Source: Mesaphorura yosii (lineage: Eukaryota > Arthropoda > Collembola > Poduromorpha > Tullbergiidae). Taken from it: DNA of 64,000 nucleotides. Position numbers and translations under genes: made by a program. The stretch lies in assembly GCA_009869945.1 (NCBI GenBank), contig WIXG01000332.1:22381-86380 (forward strand), given 5' to 3'. Of this stretch, positions 49,612 to 61,690 are shown one piece after another (the first letter of the stretch is position 1; each line of letters starts with the position of its first letter). Under the pieces are notes generated by a model that was not told the origin of the DNA, did not search any database, and saw only the letters and a program-made list of their open reading frames with translations.

Positions 49612-51465
49612 ATTCACTTGCAGAATGATCGTTTGTCGCTTCGTTTATCAAATCAGAGTCACAAATAGTTTGCATTTGGAACCCTAAAAGTTAGTTTATC
49701 CTACTCTTCCATGTACTAAGTAGTAATCAGTTGCACGTAGTCTGAATCATGTTTTTCGAGAAACACGTTGCTTGTGTCACGCTGCTTGCGTTAAAAAGAA
49801 AGGACTGGAAAGTACAATTTCTGTAATTTGATTTGTACAATTTGAAGATTTCCGGCCTCAGTTTTTGGCCACATCTAGGAGCCCTCTGGTTCACAAGTTA
49901 GATTAACTCGTAACTCGTTGTCTTGTAAATATAGAGACATTTATCTTTCATGCTGTCCAGCAATCTGTCATGGGGCTCCAGTGCTACGGGACTGCTATTA
50001 CGTCGAGAAATTTCTCCAGCAAGCACGCTTGTTGCACTGTTTGTGACTGGCTGATGGACAGCATAACGAAATGAAGATGTTCGTTTCAGCATAATTTCTT
50101 TGTCGTTGTCGATGTCGTCTGCTGCCCAAATCTGGCTATTTTGAGGAAATTATGTGTCTAAAATTAAGAGAAACTCCAAGGCAAGAGGATTTGAATCTTG
50201 GACTAAATATACATTATGAGATTGATTGTAGAAAATTAGAGCACGTGATCTTGTAAGAAGTTTCATTCTGTAGAGTAGTAATTTTAAGTGTGTAGTGTTG
50301 GCGTTAAACGTAGCTATAGCTTAACCGTGATCTGTTAATTGTACTTTGATGTGAGTGTAGTTTATGATTTAGACGTCTGAAATACTCCAACTAAGGAGTC
50401 AAATGTCAAATGCGTCCAGCCAACTTTTAGTGTTGTATCACTTTTTACGGTAGGCGTAAAAGTCAGAACAGAAACCAAAGTAAGTCGAAGGGACCAACTA
50501 CTAAGGTCAATCAGCATGAGAATTATTCTGTTGCGAGCTGCGTTCATTTCCTTTGCCAAGTGTGTCCTATATTTTACGTAATGATAAGTTTGTACAAATT
50601 GTGTCAACATATTTAGCCACGTCATCTCGTGTAGAACTAGTTTTATTGTACGCATTTATCATTTTCCTTTGCCAGTTTTGCATAAATGTTAGAAATTATA
50701 TTCTAGTTGCAGCTACTGCTGTTTAGAGTTAGTTGTAGAATTATGGTTCTATGTGCTATGTTAATATTTGTTAGGTTTAATGACAATTATAGATGTTTAG
50801 TCATAAGACGTGATTCTGAATTTTTTTACTTTTTAAATCCTATTTTCTAATTTTGTATTACAATTCATTAGCCTTGCCAGATCTGTTTTGTTATCTTACT
50901 TTCCCTCTGATCTATGTTTGATTCCTCCTCACATTCGCCTTCAGTTTCCATTTTTATAATTTTGACTTTACTTAAACTGAATTTATTTACTCTGATTGAC
51001 CAACTATTTCATTACATTGACAAAGTAATTGTTTTATGACTCTCTTGGTGTTCTGCGTACTCGATGTGCTAGAATTCTGTGTTTCAAACTACAAAGTGAG
51101 TAATTTAAACAAGAATTATTAATTTATTGTAAGGATTGATGCTCCGGTTTGGCCGTTGGTTCGAAATTGTTGAGGGTCTGGTTTGTTCGGAGACGAAATG
51201 CTAACATGATGAATGATTATACGCTAAGCTATAATTACAGGGCTAATGGAAATTCGAACGTTGATGTGATGATGACGGGGACGAGTTGTTTTCTGAAGAG
51301 AGGCTCTTGAAATCGATTCATTGTGCGAAGTAAAGTAGGAAAGTAGCCATGTCGCGCGAAATGTTTACGTAAACGGAGAAGGTAAAGTAAAATGGATATT
51401 ATTATAACTGTAATTCTGTGTCGAGTTTACTTTTGCGATGAAAATAAACATTGTTTACTGAATGT
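49612..51465 (+). other. Probable 3' UTR of the RhoGAP gene
   Basis: The stop codon is TAA at 49609-49611. The following 1.85 kb is AT-rich, lacks splice-flanked open frames on the plus strand, and contains runs of T and TGTA motifs typical of long animal 3' UTRs. The best terminal signal is the AATAAA at 51443-51448. Confidence 0.5.
51443..51448 (+). terminator. Candidate AATAAA polyadenylation signal of the RhoGAP gene
   Basis: A clean AATAAA on the plus strand lies about 1.83 kb after the stop codon. It is followed by ACATTGTTTACTGAATGTTC, a T/G-rich stretch as expected downstream of a cleavage site. Confidence 0.5.
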
Positions 51466-52426
51466 TCCGTCGTAAACGCACACGGCTTATTTGCTTGTTT
51501 AATTTAGGACCGCCAGTTGACAGACGACTCCTGAAACCGACACTCTTATTTTTAGTACAGCACTTGGCGCACTGTTTACAAAGGTGAGACGTCACCATCA
51601 GTCGTCGTGTCGTGAATAGGCTTCATTAGCTGCATTCACCTTTCAGAGATTAAGAAAAAGGTAGAGTTTTTCAAGTGATGATCCGAGAACCATAATTCCA
51701 GGACCGGCCAACACGGGTGACGTCGATATCGGGTGCAGTGACGTTGTTGAAAGCCGAAGATATGGTTGTTCGGCAGAAAGTAGCTCTGAGTCATTCTTAA
51801 ATGACGAAAGCAGACGGGTATGTCGTTTTGTCTAGAAAATCAGCGCCATCATATTCACATTTGTACGTTAATTTGTTAAATCTGCTACTGGTCTCGTGAT
51901 TAATTAGAAAGGAATACGGAGTTCAAATTACAAATGTGAATGTAAACAATCTATGTTTGTGTAATTAGCGAGGGGAGTGTTTCATAATATCCTCTTCGCT
52001 TCCAATTGCTGTACAGTTCACCAGTCGCAGAGTAAGTGCGTACCATGGGACCATACATGTGGCTTTCCATGTAAATATTTCCTGGAACTCTCAGAATAAA
52101 AACAGCGAAAACTTGTGACCTTTTCTGGCCTTACAAGCTCTATATTTATGAAAATAATCTACTTTCATGCAATAAACGCAGGACTGTTGATTTTGAAATA
52201 TCATATTTTTAGACTCAATTCTTCGCATTAATTGCTATTTAGCGCAACAAAGGGCAGTCGACCGAGATAAACACGAAATTGCGAACTAGAAGGAGGCAAG
52301 AGTCCTGTCACGTTACGACGGTCTCGCGAAACAGATTTATTTAGAGTCCGGGCCTCTGCCTGTCTCGAGAAGGAGACGACGCAGATTAAATGGACCAATT
52401 TTATACGAAAAATGACACATTTATCA

Positions 52427-52627
52427 TCATAGAAACTTTTCTTTATTAAATTTACGAAGCTCAAAAAGTGGATCAACTCTAGCCCGTCGCAGGTTCTCTT
52501 CTTGTAGTCCAGCGCGCTTCCCGTGTTTCGTGTACGTGCGCCGAAATGTGAACTTGGCCGAATTTCTTCTTGGAACACGGCAAAAAATGCCAAAAGGAAA
52601 ATTCACCATGTACGAGTCGCGCCTCAT
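52427..52627 (-). CDS. Unidentified basic open reading frame, possible last exon or small gene
   Basis: This is a 66-residue frame starting MRRDSYMVNFPFGIF and ending FELRKFNKEKFL. The open frame extends upstream without stops for about 14 more codons (ending PDLDWLDI before the Met), so an upstream exon joined near 52650 is possible. Residues 18-66 are rich in Arg, Lys and Glu and look more protein-like than the surrounding frames. A minus-strand AATAAA overlaps the 3' end of the frame itself (about 52441-52447), which would place polyadenylation just after the stop. I do not recognise the family. It could equally be chance, since codon choice gives no decisive signal. Confidence 0.25.
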   Translation of the reverse strand: MRRDSYMVNFPFGIFCRVPRRNSAKFTFRRTYTKHGKRAGLQEENLRRARVDPLFELRKFNKEKFL

Positions 52628-55600
52628 GATATCGAGCCAGTCTAGGTCTGGGCTGGTTCCGTCAGCGCATCAAAATGCATGATACTGGGATAAAACAATA
52701 AATTTTTGCTCAGTGTTCAACTTTTCAGATTTGTTCTTTGAATTTTTCGAAAAGTTTACGATATGCTTGATTGGAACTAACTTTGTGCAGCGTGTACGGC
52801 ATGTGGGCCTTGTTGTGTTAGAGGTGCTGGTTCTGGTCTTCTACACTGTCGCTGTACGCTTTGATATCAATTGAACTCTGCTCTGCTCACTGCTGGTTCC
52901 CCAAACTTTGATTTTTGATTTCACCGCTTCGCATTCTTTTCTTTTACTCGGTATTTTCACGCGAGAATTTGACTCCTACTTGAAACCGCAACTTTGCCAC
53001 GCAGCACAGTGTAACGTTGTTCAGAAATATTCCAAACCACAAACATCAACACTGGCACACAATAACATCGTCTGTCCCATTCGTGGAATTGTTCTGTGCA
53101 GCAGAACCGTCGGTGGCTTTCCAAAAGTTGATCATGCAAAACCCAAAAATGTAAGTCCCAAAAAAGTCTGGAATCATAAAACCGTGTTGAAAGTCAATTT
53201 ATTCCATTCATCCATTATTTTAGTAGTCGCGCTGTGGTGCACTAAAAATCTACGGCTCAGTCGGACCAAAAATCACAGTACTCACCACTCCATGAAAAAT
53301 GTGCAGCAGGAAAAGTAGAGTTACATTTTTGCAACGGCAAAAATCCGGAAACCACAAGGCAATCTGCCAAATTCGCCGGCCATGACTCTGGCCACCGAGA
53401 ATGAATGAGTCTGGCTGGGATAATGCGTGGAAATCGCCACACATTTGCAGAGACACGATCCAAAACTGAAATTGCCTGGAAGTGATTGCAGATAAGGACA
53501 ACAGCAGCCAGATCTAGATCGCAGACCAGCCGTCATCGTGTCTGGGTAATAAATAAATGTATGGAGGGCTGGGTAGAATTGCGACTATTTTTTTAATTAG
53601 AGCAGAATTTGTAAGGAGAGAAATTTTAAGGAGCACGATTCAGTACTAACTCGTTGATTTTCGGAAGAACCACAGCCACATCAACTTGATCCCTTAATGA
53701 ATAAGTAGCATGGCACATAAACCTCGAACGCCCGAGGTTGTCCTGCCTGCAATGGAAAAGAACAGTCTCTCCTTAATGGCAGCATTATTCATATCACAGA
53801 ATAAATATTTCCTCCGCATCATTTCATCTGCCACTGCGTAAGTAAATGAAGGTGAATGCCAGCAGTGCACACAGCCCGCCTTCATGTCCGCCTGCAGCAT
53901 TCCTCATTTCTTTTCACTTAATTCCGTGAATATGATATCCTTTGCTTGTCATTTTGAAAGGATCCGAGTCGAGTTGTGTTTGAGGTTCCCGTTTCGCCAT
54001 TATGCACCAGGCTCCTGGCCTACGCTTGCATGCAGGGCTCTGAAGGAAGCTCTTTAAGCTTATTACAACTGCGTAAGAGACTTTCTAGGAAAGATTTCTG
54101 CTTCCATCATTTTCATTTCATACTGCTCTTATCGCGCATTTGGTTTACTTACATGAAGACGACGTTGTGATATGAATACCAAATGCGGTAGTATTATAAA
54201 TCAAATAAAATTATTTCCAAAAGTTTTTGTACGGCTAGCATTCGACGTGGTGCAGAAATTTATTCCGTACCAAACTTTCCAGTACACTATCGTAGAGAGC
54301 AGTGAGAACAGAACGGCTGTTAAAGTGCAACACATGTTCTACAACTTTAAACACTGGTCTCAATAATTGACCCGACTATTAAATTTAAATCATCCATCTT
54401 CCCTAGCGTTCCTGGAACAAAATCCTCCATTTACGCGTCTATTTTGAAAGACATGCTTGCTTTGTCTCAATTGTTAATAAAACATCGTTTTAATAGCGAT
54501 GTAAATTTGCAGAAATATCAGTATTGATAACGCGATCTCGGGCGCCATAATACAAAACCTTTGCAAGAGGGAAGGCACAAATTAATGCCTTTGCTCATAA
54601 AATGCAGTATACAGCCTTTTGCTTTGCCTTTTCAATTTAAATCTTTCTTGTCAGCAATTTCCGTTTATTCATTACAAATAATGTAAAACATGCTTGATAC
54701 TTCATCATTTCATTCGGCTGATGATATTGCTCTACTCGAAATTATGCCGAAGCAATATAATCGCTTGAACGAGCGAATAGGAGCAGAGCGCGCTCGCATC
54801 ACCGTCGTTCTGAATTTCAGAGAAGAGCAAGCAACTCTTTATTTTTATAGTGATTTCTCTTTTCAGTAATGTGGAGCAGCATCACGATGTAAATCGAGAA
54901 GATGTAAAGCGAGACTCCTTTTCTTTATTAAATTATAAGTTGATATACTGCGAGCCCGAGCCAGCTGTGAAAACATGAAGAAAGCGAGCATGGCACAGAG
55001 AATGTCTTTTACGGACTTGAAGCGAAAGTATTCGGCCGTCTCCAACTCAATTCTTCTTTTCTCTCACATTCTTATATTTTATTTTACCCTCAATTTCATT
55101 TCAGACCTTTCCTCGAGCGTTATTCAATGAATGAAATGAGAGCGGGCAAGGCATTTCAAGGACTTGAACGTTGTCCGTCTCCTCCATGACAACTCTTCAT
55201 TGGAAAGCAATCTGCAATTAACAATGCAATGCAATTTTCCTTTGTCTGGATTCTTGGAAAAACATGCTGGCCGTGGGTTGAATTGCTTCCTGTGCCTGGC
55301 ATCGATTCATTGACATTAAAGTCCTTTCCTCACAACTCCTACTACTCCTTTACTCGAACGAATTTCTCAAACGAATTTATTTTATTGGATTGATCTTTAT
55401 GGAAGGGATTTTAAAGTCTCGCGTTCGCAAATCCAATGGCTCAAGGTAAAAAGATTTTAACAATTCTGCAATGATGGAAGGACATCGTGTACAAGGAAAG
55501 CCTTGTGCACTTGTTTCAGAAGAAAGTGGAAATTCTTATCGAAGATGGCAGAGTTCTAAGCGTAAGTAACACAACTTTGCAATTTCATTTTTGCATTATG

Positions 55601-56928
55601 CCTTATGCGTGTTGTGACTTGCGAGCGTTCTATCGGCCACAAGTCGGCAAGCTGAGAATTGAGCAATCATCAAATTTTGATGCCTGGCTTTCAAAAGCGA
55701 ATGCCATGCCTTGAAAAAAACGAGCGTGAAGAAGCCAAATCTCCATGGAGCTGATTTCAAATGTCAACTGTATCCAAATACACTTTATTTCTGGTTTGAC
55801 TTTCTAGGAAATTTACAATTCGAAATTCGCAATCCATACGTACACAAGTACATTACATATACTCTATAATAGTTTAGATTACTTTTCCTGATTAATAATC
55901 CACAAATAGCTAATAGTAAATACGTACTATTTCGCGCGGTTGCGTAATCGACACGAAGAAGACAGACACATGTTTATGTATTAAATCACGTGAAAATGGA
56001 ATAGCGCAAGAAGCACAAATTTTGTCAATCAGGGAATTAAGCCAGATTCATTTCACGACCACAAACTCACGCCACCCACTCAGCAGCATGAAATCCAGCC
56101 ACAAATGAGACAGATTACACAAGATTGCGGATTACGCCAGACTCTCATCACTTAGCATGACGAGAATTTTACCAAAGTTAAAAATAGTAATATTTCTCGA
56201 TAATACTGGAAAAGAAAGCAGAGTGGGAAAGGATCCTACTCGATTAAATTCCTCGATACAGGGACAGGAATCGTAATGATAATAATAATCTCATTCCAAC
56301 GGAAACTCTCAAAATGCAATCGCGTCAGAGCTTTCAACGGACGACTGGTTTTCATTCAAAATAAAGAAAAACAGACTCCACAATAAAAATAAAAAGTTCA
56401 TGCCAGCAACAAAAAGCATAAAAATCTTCCCCGACAGACCAAGCTTAGTTTTTATTAACTTTCTACCGAACGACAGCCACAGCATTCTGGCACAATGCTT
56501 TTCACTGTCTCGCTGTCCTGCCGGATCGGAGAAGACAGCCTGGAAAATGAAATTCGGTGGAAATCAAGAGTCCATGATGGCTAAAAATTAATCTTTCGCG
56601 TGTCTCGTCTCGCGTTATACAAAATCGATGTACGTGTCTGGACCGGGACTTTCTCTTCCACGATAATTTCTCAATTGAAATCCGCGCGCGAATGACACGT
56701 TGACATTGGACTTTGGACGGGGGCGGAACTAAATCAAGCGTCTATCAGAATTGCAAAGCTTGCATCTCCTGCAGCGGGTACGTCACGTCAGGTCCTACGT
56801 AAATGAAATCTGTGCGGCGCAATGTCAAATGTCACGCTGCAGGCGTCCGTCGGCTCTGAGTCGACGTTCTCACTGACATTTTTTGTCATTCATTGTCGAG
56901 AAAAACGGACATGGATTCGAACTCCAAC

Positions 56929-56948
56929 GCAGAACGTTTACGTTCTGC
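56929..56948. repeat. Perfect 20-bp palindrome
   Basis: The sequence GCAGAACG-TTTA-CGTTCTGC reads as a 9-bp stem (GCAGAACGT) with a two-base centre. It is followed at once by a partial third copy (GAACGTCTACGT). It lies in the presumed 3' flank of the Ly6 gene. It could be a small hairpin or a palindromic protein-binding site; nothing else supports either. Confidence 0.5.
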
Positions 56949-57157
56949 GAACGTCTACGTTTAGCAAGCACGACACGAATAAACTTTTGGGTCAGGAAAG
57001 TGCCTGCGGTTGGAATGTTTTCTTTTACTGTACGTACTTCGTTAATACACACACACTCGCTCTGACGGACAAACAAATACGGACACACACTGGCTAATCT
57101 CTGAGTTGGAAAGCACAATGCAATGCAAGACGTGCCGGGGTGCAGTGCGATAGAGAT

Positions 57158-60100
57158 TTATGTAATATTTGGCAAAAGATGCGAAACAGCTAAAGTGAGC
57201 CCAACGAGACTCAGTTGCCGTGTCAGCCCAGCGACGAGTGAGGAAGGCGTCCGTGGATGCTTGATGGTCGTGCCTCCGCTGCCTCCATTGCAGTAATCTG
57301 TGTGGCAATACTTTTTGTCTTCCCGAAATCCGGCCATGTACGTCACCTGCGATAGAAATACGTTCCCCACGCTTAGCAGCAGCCTCCTAACGTCGGCAAG
57401 TCAACTAGACGATTTGGACCGACTGCTGACGTGACAGTAAATGACTTACGTGACAGTGATCTCGATTCACGGGCTTATCGGAACACATTCGCTTGTACAT
57501 CGTCATGCTCATGTCCGTGATGTTCATGAGGACAGCATTTTCCGTACAGTTGCTCCACTGCTGAATCGAACGATTTCCAGTAATTTCCATGTCCAGATCT
57601 GTCGCAAAATGAAATTATTATCTCTGTTCTTCAGTCCAATTAGTTGAGCGCCCGCAGTATTAGAAAAACAGGTTGTAGGCAACTTGCCCGAGAAATCATT
57701 TGCCCTCCTGCCATTTGCTCGATTTCACTCGCCCGAAAAACCATTTGCTCCACATGGACATTTGTTGCCGACGATACACTGAGTTACTTAAGATCAATTG
57801 CCTGGTGCTTGCGTTCTAACAAATTAATTGATTAACATTTTCTTGTTTTAACTCTTTATAATAAAACTGATTCACCGTTGCAAATGTCCAGTGGAGCAAA
57901 TGGCTTTTCAGGCAAGTAAATTCGAGCAAATGAAAGGAGGGCAAGTTACTGACCCCGAGAAAACAAAATGATGAGCGATCGGGGTTCCGAGAACGAAATG
58001 AGAAATTCGCCTTCATTTCATCTAAGAATCGCAAATAAACACAGGCAATCTCGGACGCTCTGATCATAATTAGACTGCCCTGAAAAAGTCAAGTCTTTGA
58101 ACCGCAAGCTGGGCAGAATCCGTATGGAAAATTGAGAAGCAGGAAGATAATATGAGCTCTGCTTATGACTTATTGGTTATTAGTTGTTACTTTCTCTCAT
58201 TATTGCCAATATCTCTCTGCTTTCTCCAATCTTTCTTTCCAATCAATCTCGAACCTTCTCCGGCCTCGATACGATTTGCGATATGAAAAGAGCGAGCAGA
58301 AACTTTCCGTGACTGTCATTCGTCGACGTAGAAAGCTCATTAAGACCGCAGGCACCACAGAAGCAGCGTAGCACGGTACGTCACGCGTATTTAAATTGGA
58401 GCGCCTACTTAACTTGAAACCTGATCTCAATCTGAGGAAAGGAACTGAGTTCACGTCCCTTTTCATGGAAATGAGTCTGTATTCCAAAAACTTTCTCTTC
58501 ACATTTCGTGGAATGAGTAGAGGTTTAGTAGTGCTGTTTTAAGAGGATTCAGTCTTGTCCTTACTGTCAAGCGCTCGTCTGTCGCACTTGTCACGCTTAA
58601 TTACATCTGCTCTGCATTCTTTGTGTCGCGTTGAGTCAAGGACGTTGACTTTCCGCCTTCTGCCCCAGGCACGTGTGACATATCACATGAAAGAGGTTGA
58701 AAACTGCACTCACTAATTGAAAGCACTGAAATACGACATACGGCAGTTGTCAAGCTGAGCTTCGAGTGAGTCTACTGCTATTTGTCTTTTGACAATTTAA
58801 TTGCATAAACGCGTACAAGTGTAATTTAAAAAGTGTCACTTTGACCACCTGCGTGGAAGTAAATTGATGTAAGCAAGAACACGTCAACTCCTGTGAGTTT
58901 AGTGGAGCCGTCAGTCGAGAACGAGATTTTTTAAATTTGATCAGCCAACCAGTGGGAATTTTACAGTCTTCATGCATGGCTTCATGTCCAGTGCTATCCC
59001 GAAAATAACGAAAAATATTGTTCAGAGATAAACGCCATAAAAATGAAACAATTTCGCATTTCGCAATATTCCAGCTCGTAGAGCGGATTATGCGCTATTG
59101 CCCATTGCTCTTGTACATATGAATGACCACTTGATCAAACATTTACTCGACTCAAACCAAAACCAAAACTCAAAAATTGGCCACTGCCTTCTGCCTCCCG
59201 CTATTGTGAAACAATTCTAAAGTAGCCAAGAGACGTTTCGGACTACTGACATGAAAATGAAATCCAGCGGATATGAGAATGACGAAGAAAAAATCAATCA
59301 CAAGAGAGAAAATATGAAATGAGAAAGTTGTACGCTGTACACAATCGAAATTGGATTTTTCTCTTTATATTCTTCTTTGCTTGCTCGGCCGCGTCAAGCC
59401 GCTCGTTCTTTCCCCATCACCTTTCAAAATGACAACGAGCAGCGTGCTCGTGCTCACATCTCGATTTCTCAACGTCTTCGACCGCTCTGCTCAAGTTTAC
59501 ATTTCTTTGCAGTCCTCGCTCGCGTCATGAAGAAGAGAATTCCTGTCACATCATTCTCGCCAAAGAATTTCCCACATTGGAGTGGTTCAACGTATAACTT
59601 TCTTAGAAGAAAAGACCTAGCAGCTTGTCTCTGGGAATGATGAAGACAGAAATATGTGTATCAATAAAATATTTGGCTTGGCTCCTTTCTTTTCTCTCAA
59701 TCGCCCGTATTAAATGATCGTGATCATGACATGATAAATGAAGAGCACCAATTGACTGACATGAGTTCATTTGTGAGATTATTTCGGTTGCGCCTTTAAT
59801 GGAGAATGTAGGACGATGAACGATGAAATTATGTTTGCGTCAGATTGAGCCTGGTGGAATGAGCCTGAGCACATAGGCCACAGTCACAGTAAACAAGTTT
59901 CAACAGTCTATACAAATATTATGGTCCTGCAGAACACGGAAACTGTTTTAACATTTTCTGTGGAATTTGTAATTAATTACAAGCCCATAAACATTTGAAG
60001 ATTGGTGAAAACAAAAAACAAAGAAGAAGGCTTCGCTTTAGGCGCAAAATGGACCGTTTCGGGGGTTCTGGTTTTAATCCTTGCAAGCTGGAAATTCAGG

Positions 60101-61690
60101 TATCCGAGTAACTTGCCTGCACTTATACACACAACGCGTACAGCTGAAATCTGTCAATAATTTGATGTAAAATAGGCCATTTCGAGTGAATCGCGACCCC
60201 GGTCGGATTTTGCACAATGGCGTGATGCGATGCGGTGTGATGCATTGTAAATATTGTTCATGGCTTGAAGTTGAACTGAGCCGAGGCTGAGCCTGAGTCA
60301 CATATAGTAAACATACTTCTACACCCTTCGGGTACTTCAGGTCCCGCTCAAGAAGTTTTCGCACAAACTTTTGTATTGCAAATCCTTTAAGCAGCGGCAC
60401 ATCCACAGGGGCGCGGAAAATAATCCAAATTACTTTCTGCTGATGCGCGAAAACTGTAACGTAAACGTAACCGTAATCACCATTGCGTCTAGTAGAATAT
60501 CATTTCGGTTGCCGTAGGCGCCATGGAAATTGCCTTGAACTCTCGACACAGCAACGCTTCATGACGCCCGCCGACTCGTTAATTAATCTCCATTTCAAAC
60601 ATGAGCTGACATTAGTAATAAAAGAGGAGTAATAAAAAACTGAAATACAACTGATGTCAACAAAGTCCCTCCACAATTGAAACTAACCTTAAATGAAGAA
60701 TTTATTGCATAGCTCAATTTATTCTGACCGGCTTCAATTGGCATTGGTTGCCTTACCGTTTTCATGAAGGACGTTAATTGCACAGCCGTTTGGACAGTTG
60801 TCCACCATGACATCGTGTCTATTGAAACTGCCCGGTCTGCAGTTGTCAACACGCTCGTCCGACACGACTCCTGTGTTGTGGCTCATCCAAATGCAGACAT
60901 AGCAGATGATGGCCGAACCTGCGAACGTGAGAATCAAATCAAATTAGTAAAGCGACAGAGGAAGTGGGTCCAATTTCGTGAGTATTCAGCAGCTTGCACC
61001 CAAACACTCGATTCCTCTGATCTCACGAGTGTGATTTCTACAAACTGGACGGATTAAACATGTTTTAGTAACAGAACGAATGTGCCTTGATTGCAACTGC
61101 AATCCTCCCGTAAGCAGAACGCGTACGGAAGTTACAAATGCGAATTCCAAGGAAAACTTTCTTTTGTGTCCTGCCAACAGACGTTTCACATGTCACAAAG
61201 AAAAAACGACAAAAGAAAGTTACTTTACTCGATTAAACGTGAGGTTATTCATTCATTCAAACACAATTTGGCCCGGCCCTTTTCGTACGTACGTGAGACG
61301 CACAAGAGCTCTGCTCTCTTTTACAAGCTAAGCTTTCTTTCTCTCTCATTGATGCGACAACGGCCGACGGATTTCGTTTGACAATTGAAATTTTTGTGAC
61401 TAACAACGAAAGAAGAATGCTCTCAGACTCTCCACTGCGCTTTGCAATTCGTCAGACCGAATTCCACGAATTCAGAGGCCGAATCCGGGATTTTCAGTGC
61501 AATTTGTCCGTATTTGTATGAGTGATTGTGGCAATTTGTTGAGATTGGACAGGGTTATTAATTTGACACCACAACGGAGGATTACAGACGCAGACGACGG
61601 GGACTTACATTGTGCGGTGAAGTAAAGCAGGAGCAGGAGCAAGAGCACAAAGGTCGTCGCACAAGAGAGACTTCTCAGATTAGACGCCAT
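57158..61690 (-). CDS. GPI-anchored Ly6/uPAR (three-finger) cell-surface protein
   Basis: Exons in transcript order: 61690-61609, 60918-60757, 57598-57450 and 57346-57158, giving 193 residues with all phases closing. Residues 1-27 form a signal peptide with a long Leu run (FVLLLLLLLYFTA). The mature domain has ten cysteines at about 33, 36, 54, 69, 73, 99, 120, 130, 145 and 150. It opens with CYVC and ends YCHTDYCN, the Cys-Asn end that defines the Ly6/uPAR fold. After it come a Gly/Ser linker (GGSGG) and a weakly hydrophobic tail (LSLVGLTLAVSHLL), as expected for GPI attachment. Possible N-glycosylation sites are NRS, NCT and NIT. Arthropod relatives include boudin, crooked and quiver, which act in septate junctions or channel regulation; I cannot say which is closest. 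An upstream in-frame ATG at 61750 is rejected because it would bury the signal peptide. Confidence 0.88.
57599..60756 (-). other. Second intron of the Ly6 gene
   Basis: This 3.16 kb intron lies between the N-terminal Cys exon and the third exon. It holds the foldback element at 57681-57947. The remainder, including the plus-strand open frames near 58165-58371 and 59377-59640, shows nothing recognisable. Confidence 0.6.
57681..57947. mobile_element. Foldback (MITE-like) element in the Ly6 intron
   Basis: The left arm at 57681-57770 and the right arm at 57875-57947 are imperfect inverted copies. Reverse-complementing the right arm gives AACTTGCCCTCC, CATTTGCTCGA, GCCATTTGCTCCAC and TGGACATTTG, in the same order as the left arm. 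The left arm carries about 14 extra bases (CGAGAAATCATTTG), and the arms enclose about 104 bp. Each arm is itself built of CATTTGC/GCCCGA submotifs. There is no coding capacity, as expected for a non-autonomous element. It lies about 80 bp from the acceptor of the third Ly6 exon. Target-site duplications were not clear by eye. Confidence 0.65.

Larger units (their letters stand above)
51466..57157. other. Intergenic region between the convergent RhoGAP and Ly6 genes
   Basis: About 5.7 kb. The right end should include the Ly6 3' UTR; a minus-strand AATAAA is possible near 56451-56457. Two spots deserve mention: the minus-strand open frame at 52427-52627, and an exon-like segment at about 55518-55560 on the plus strand with a TTGTTTCAG acceptor and a GTAAGT donor but no partner exons. 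A perfect 20-bp palindrome lies at 56929-56948. Nothing else was recognised. Confidence 0.5.

Noticed and set aside
56900-56960. tRNA-like T-arm (GGATTCGAACTCC)
   Set aside because: Neither strand offers an acceptor stem or anticodon arm at the right spacing; the nearby palindrome explains the structure.
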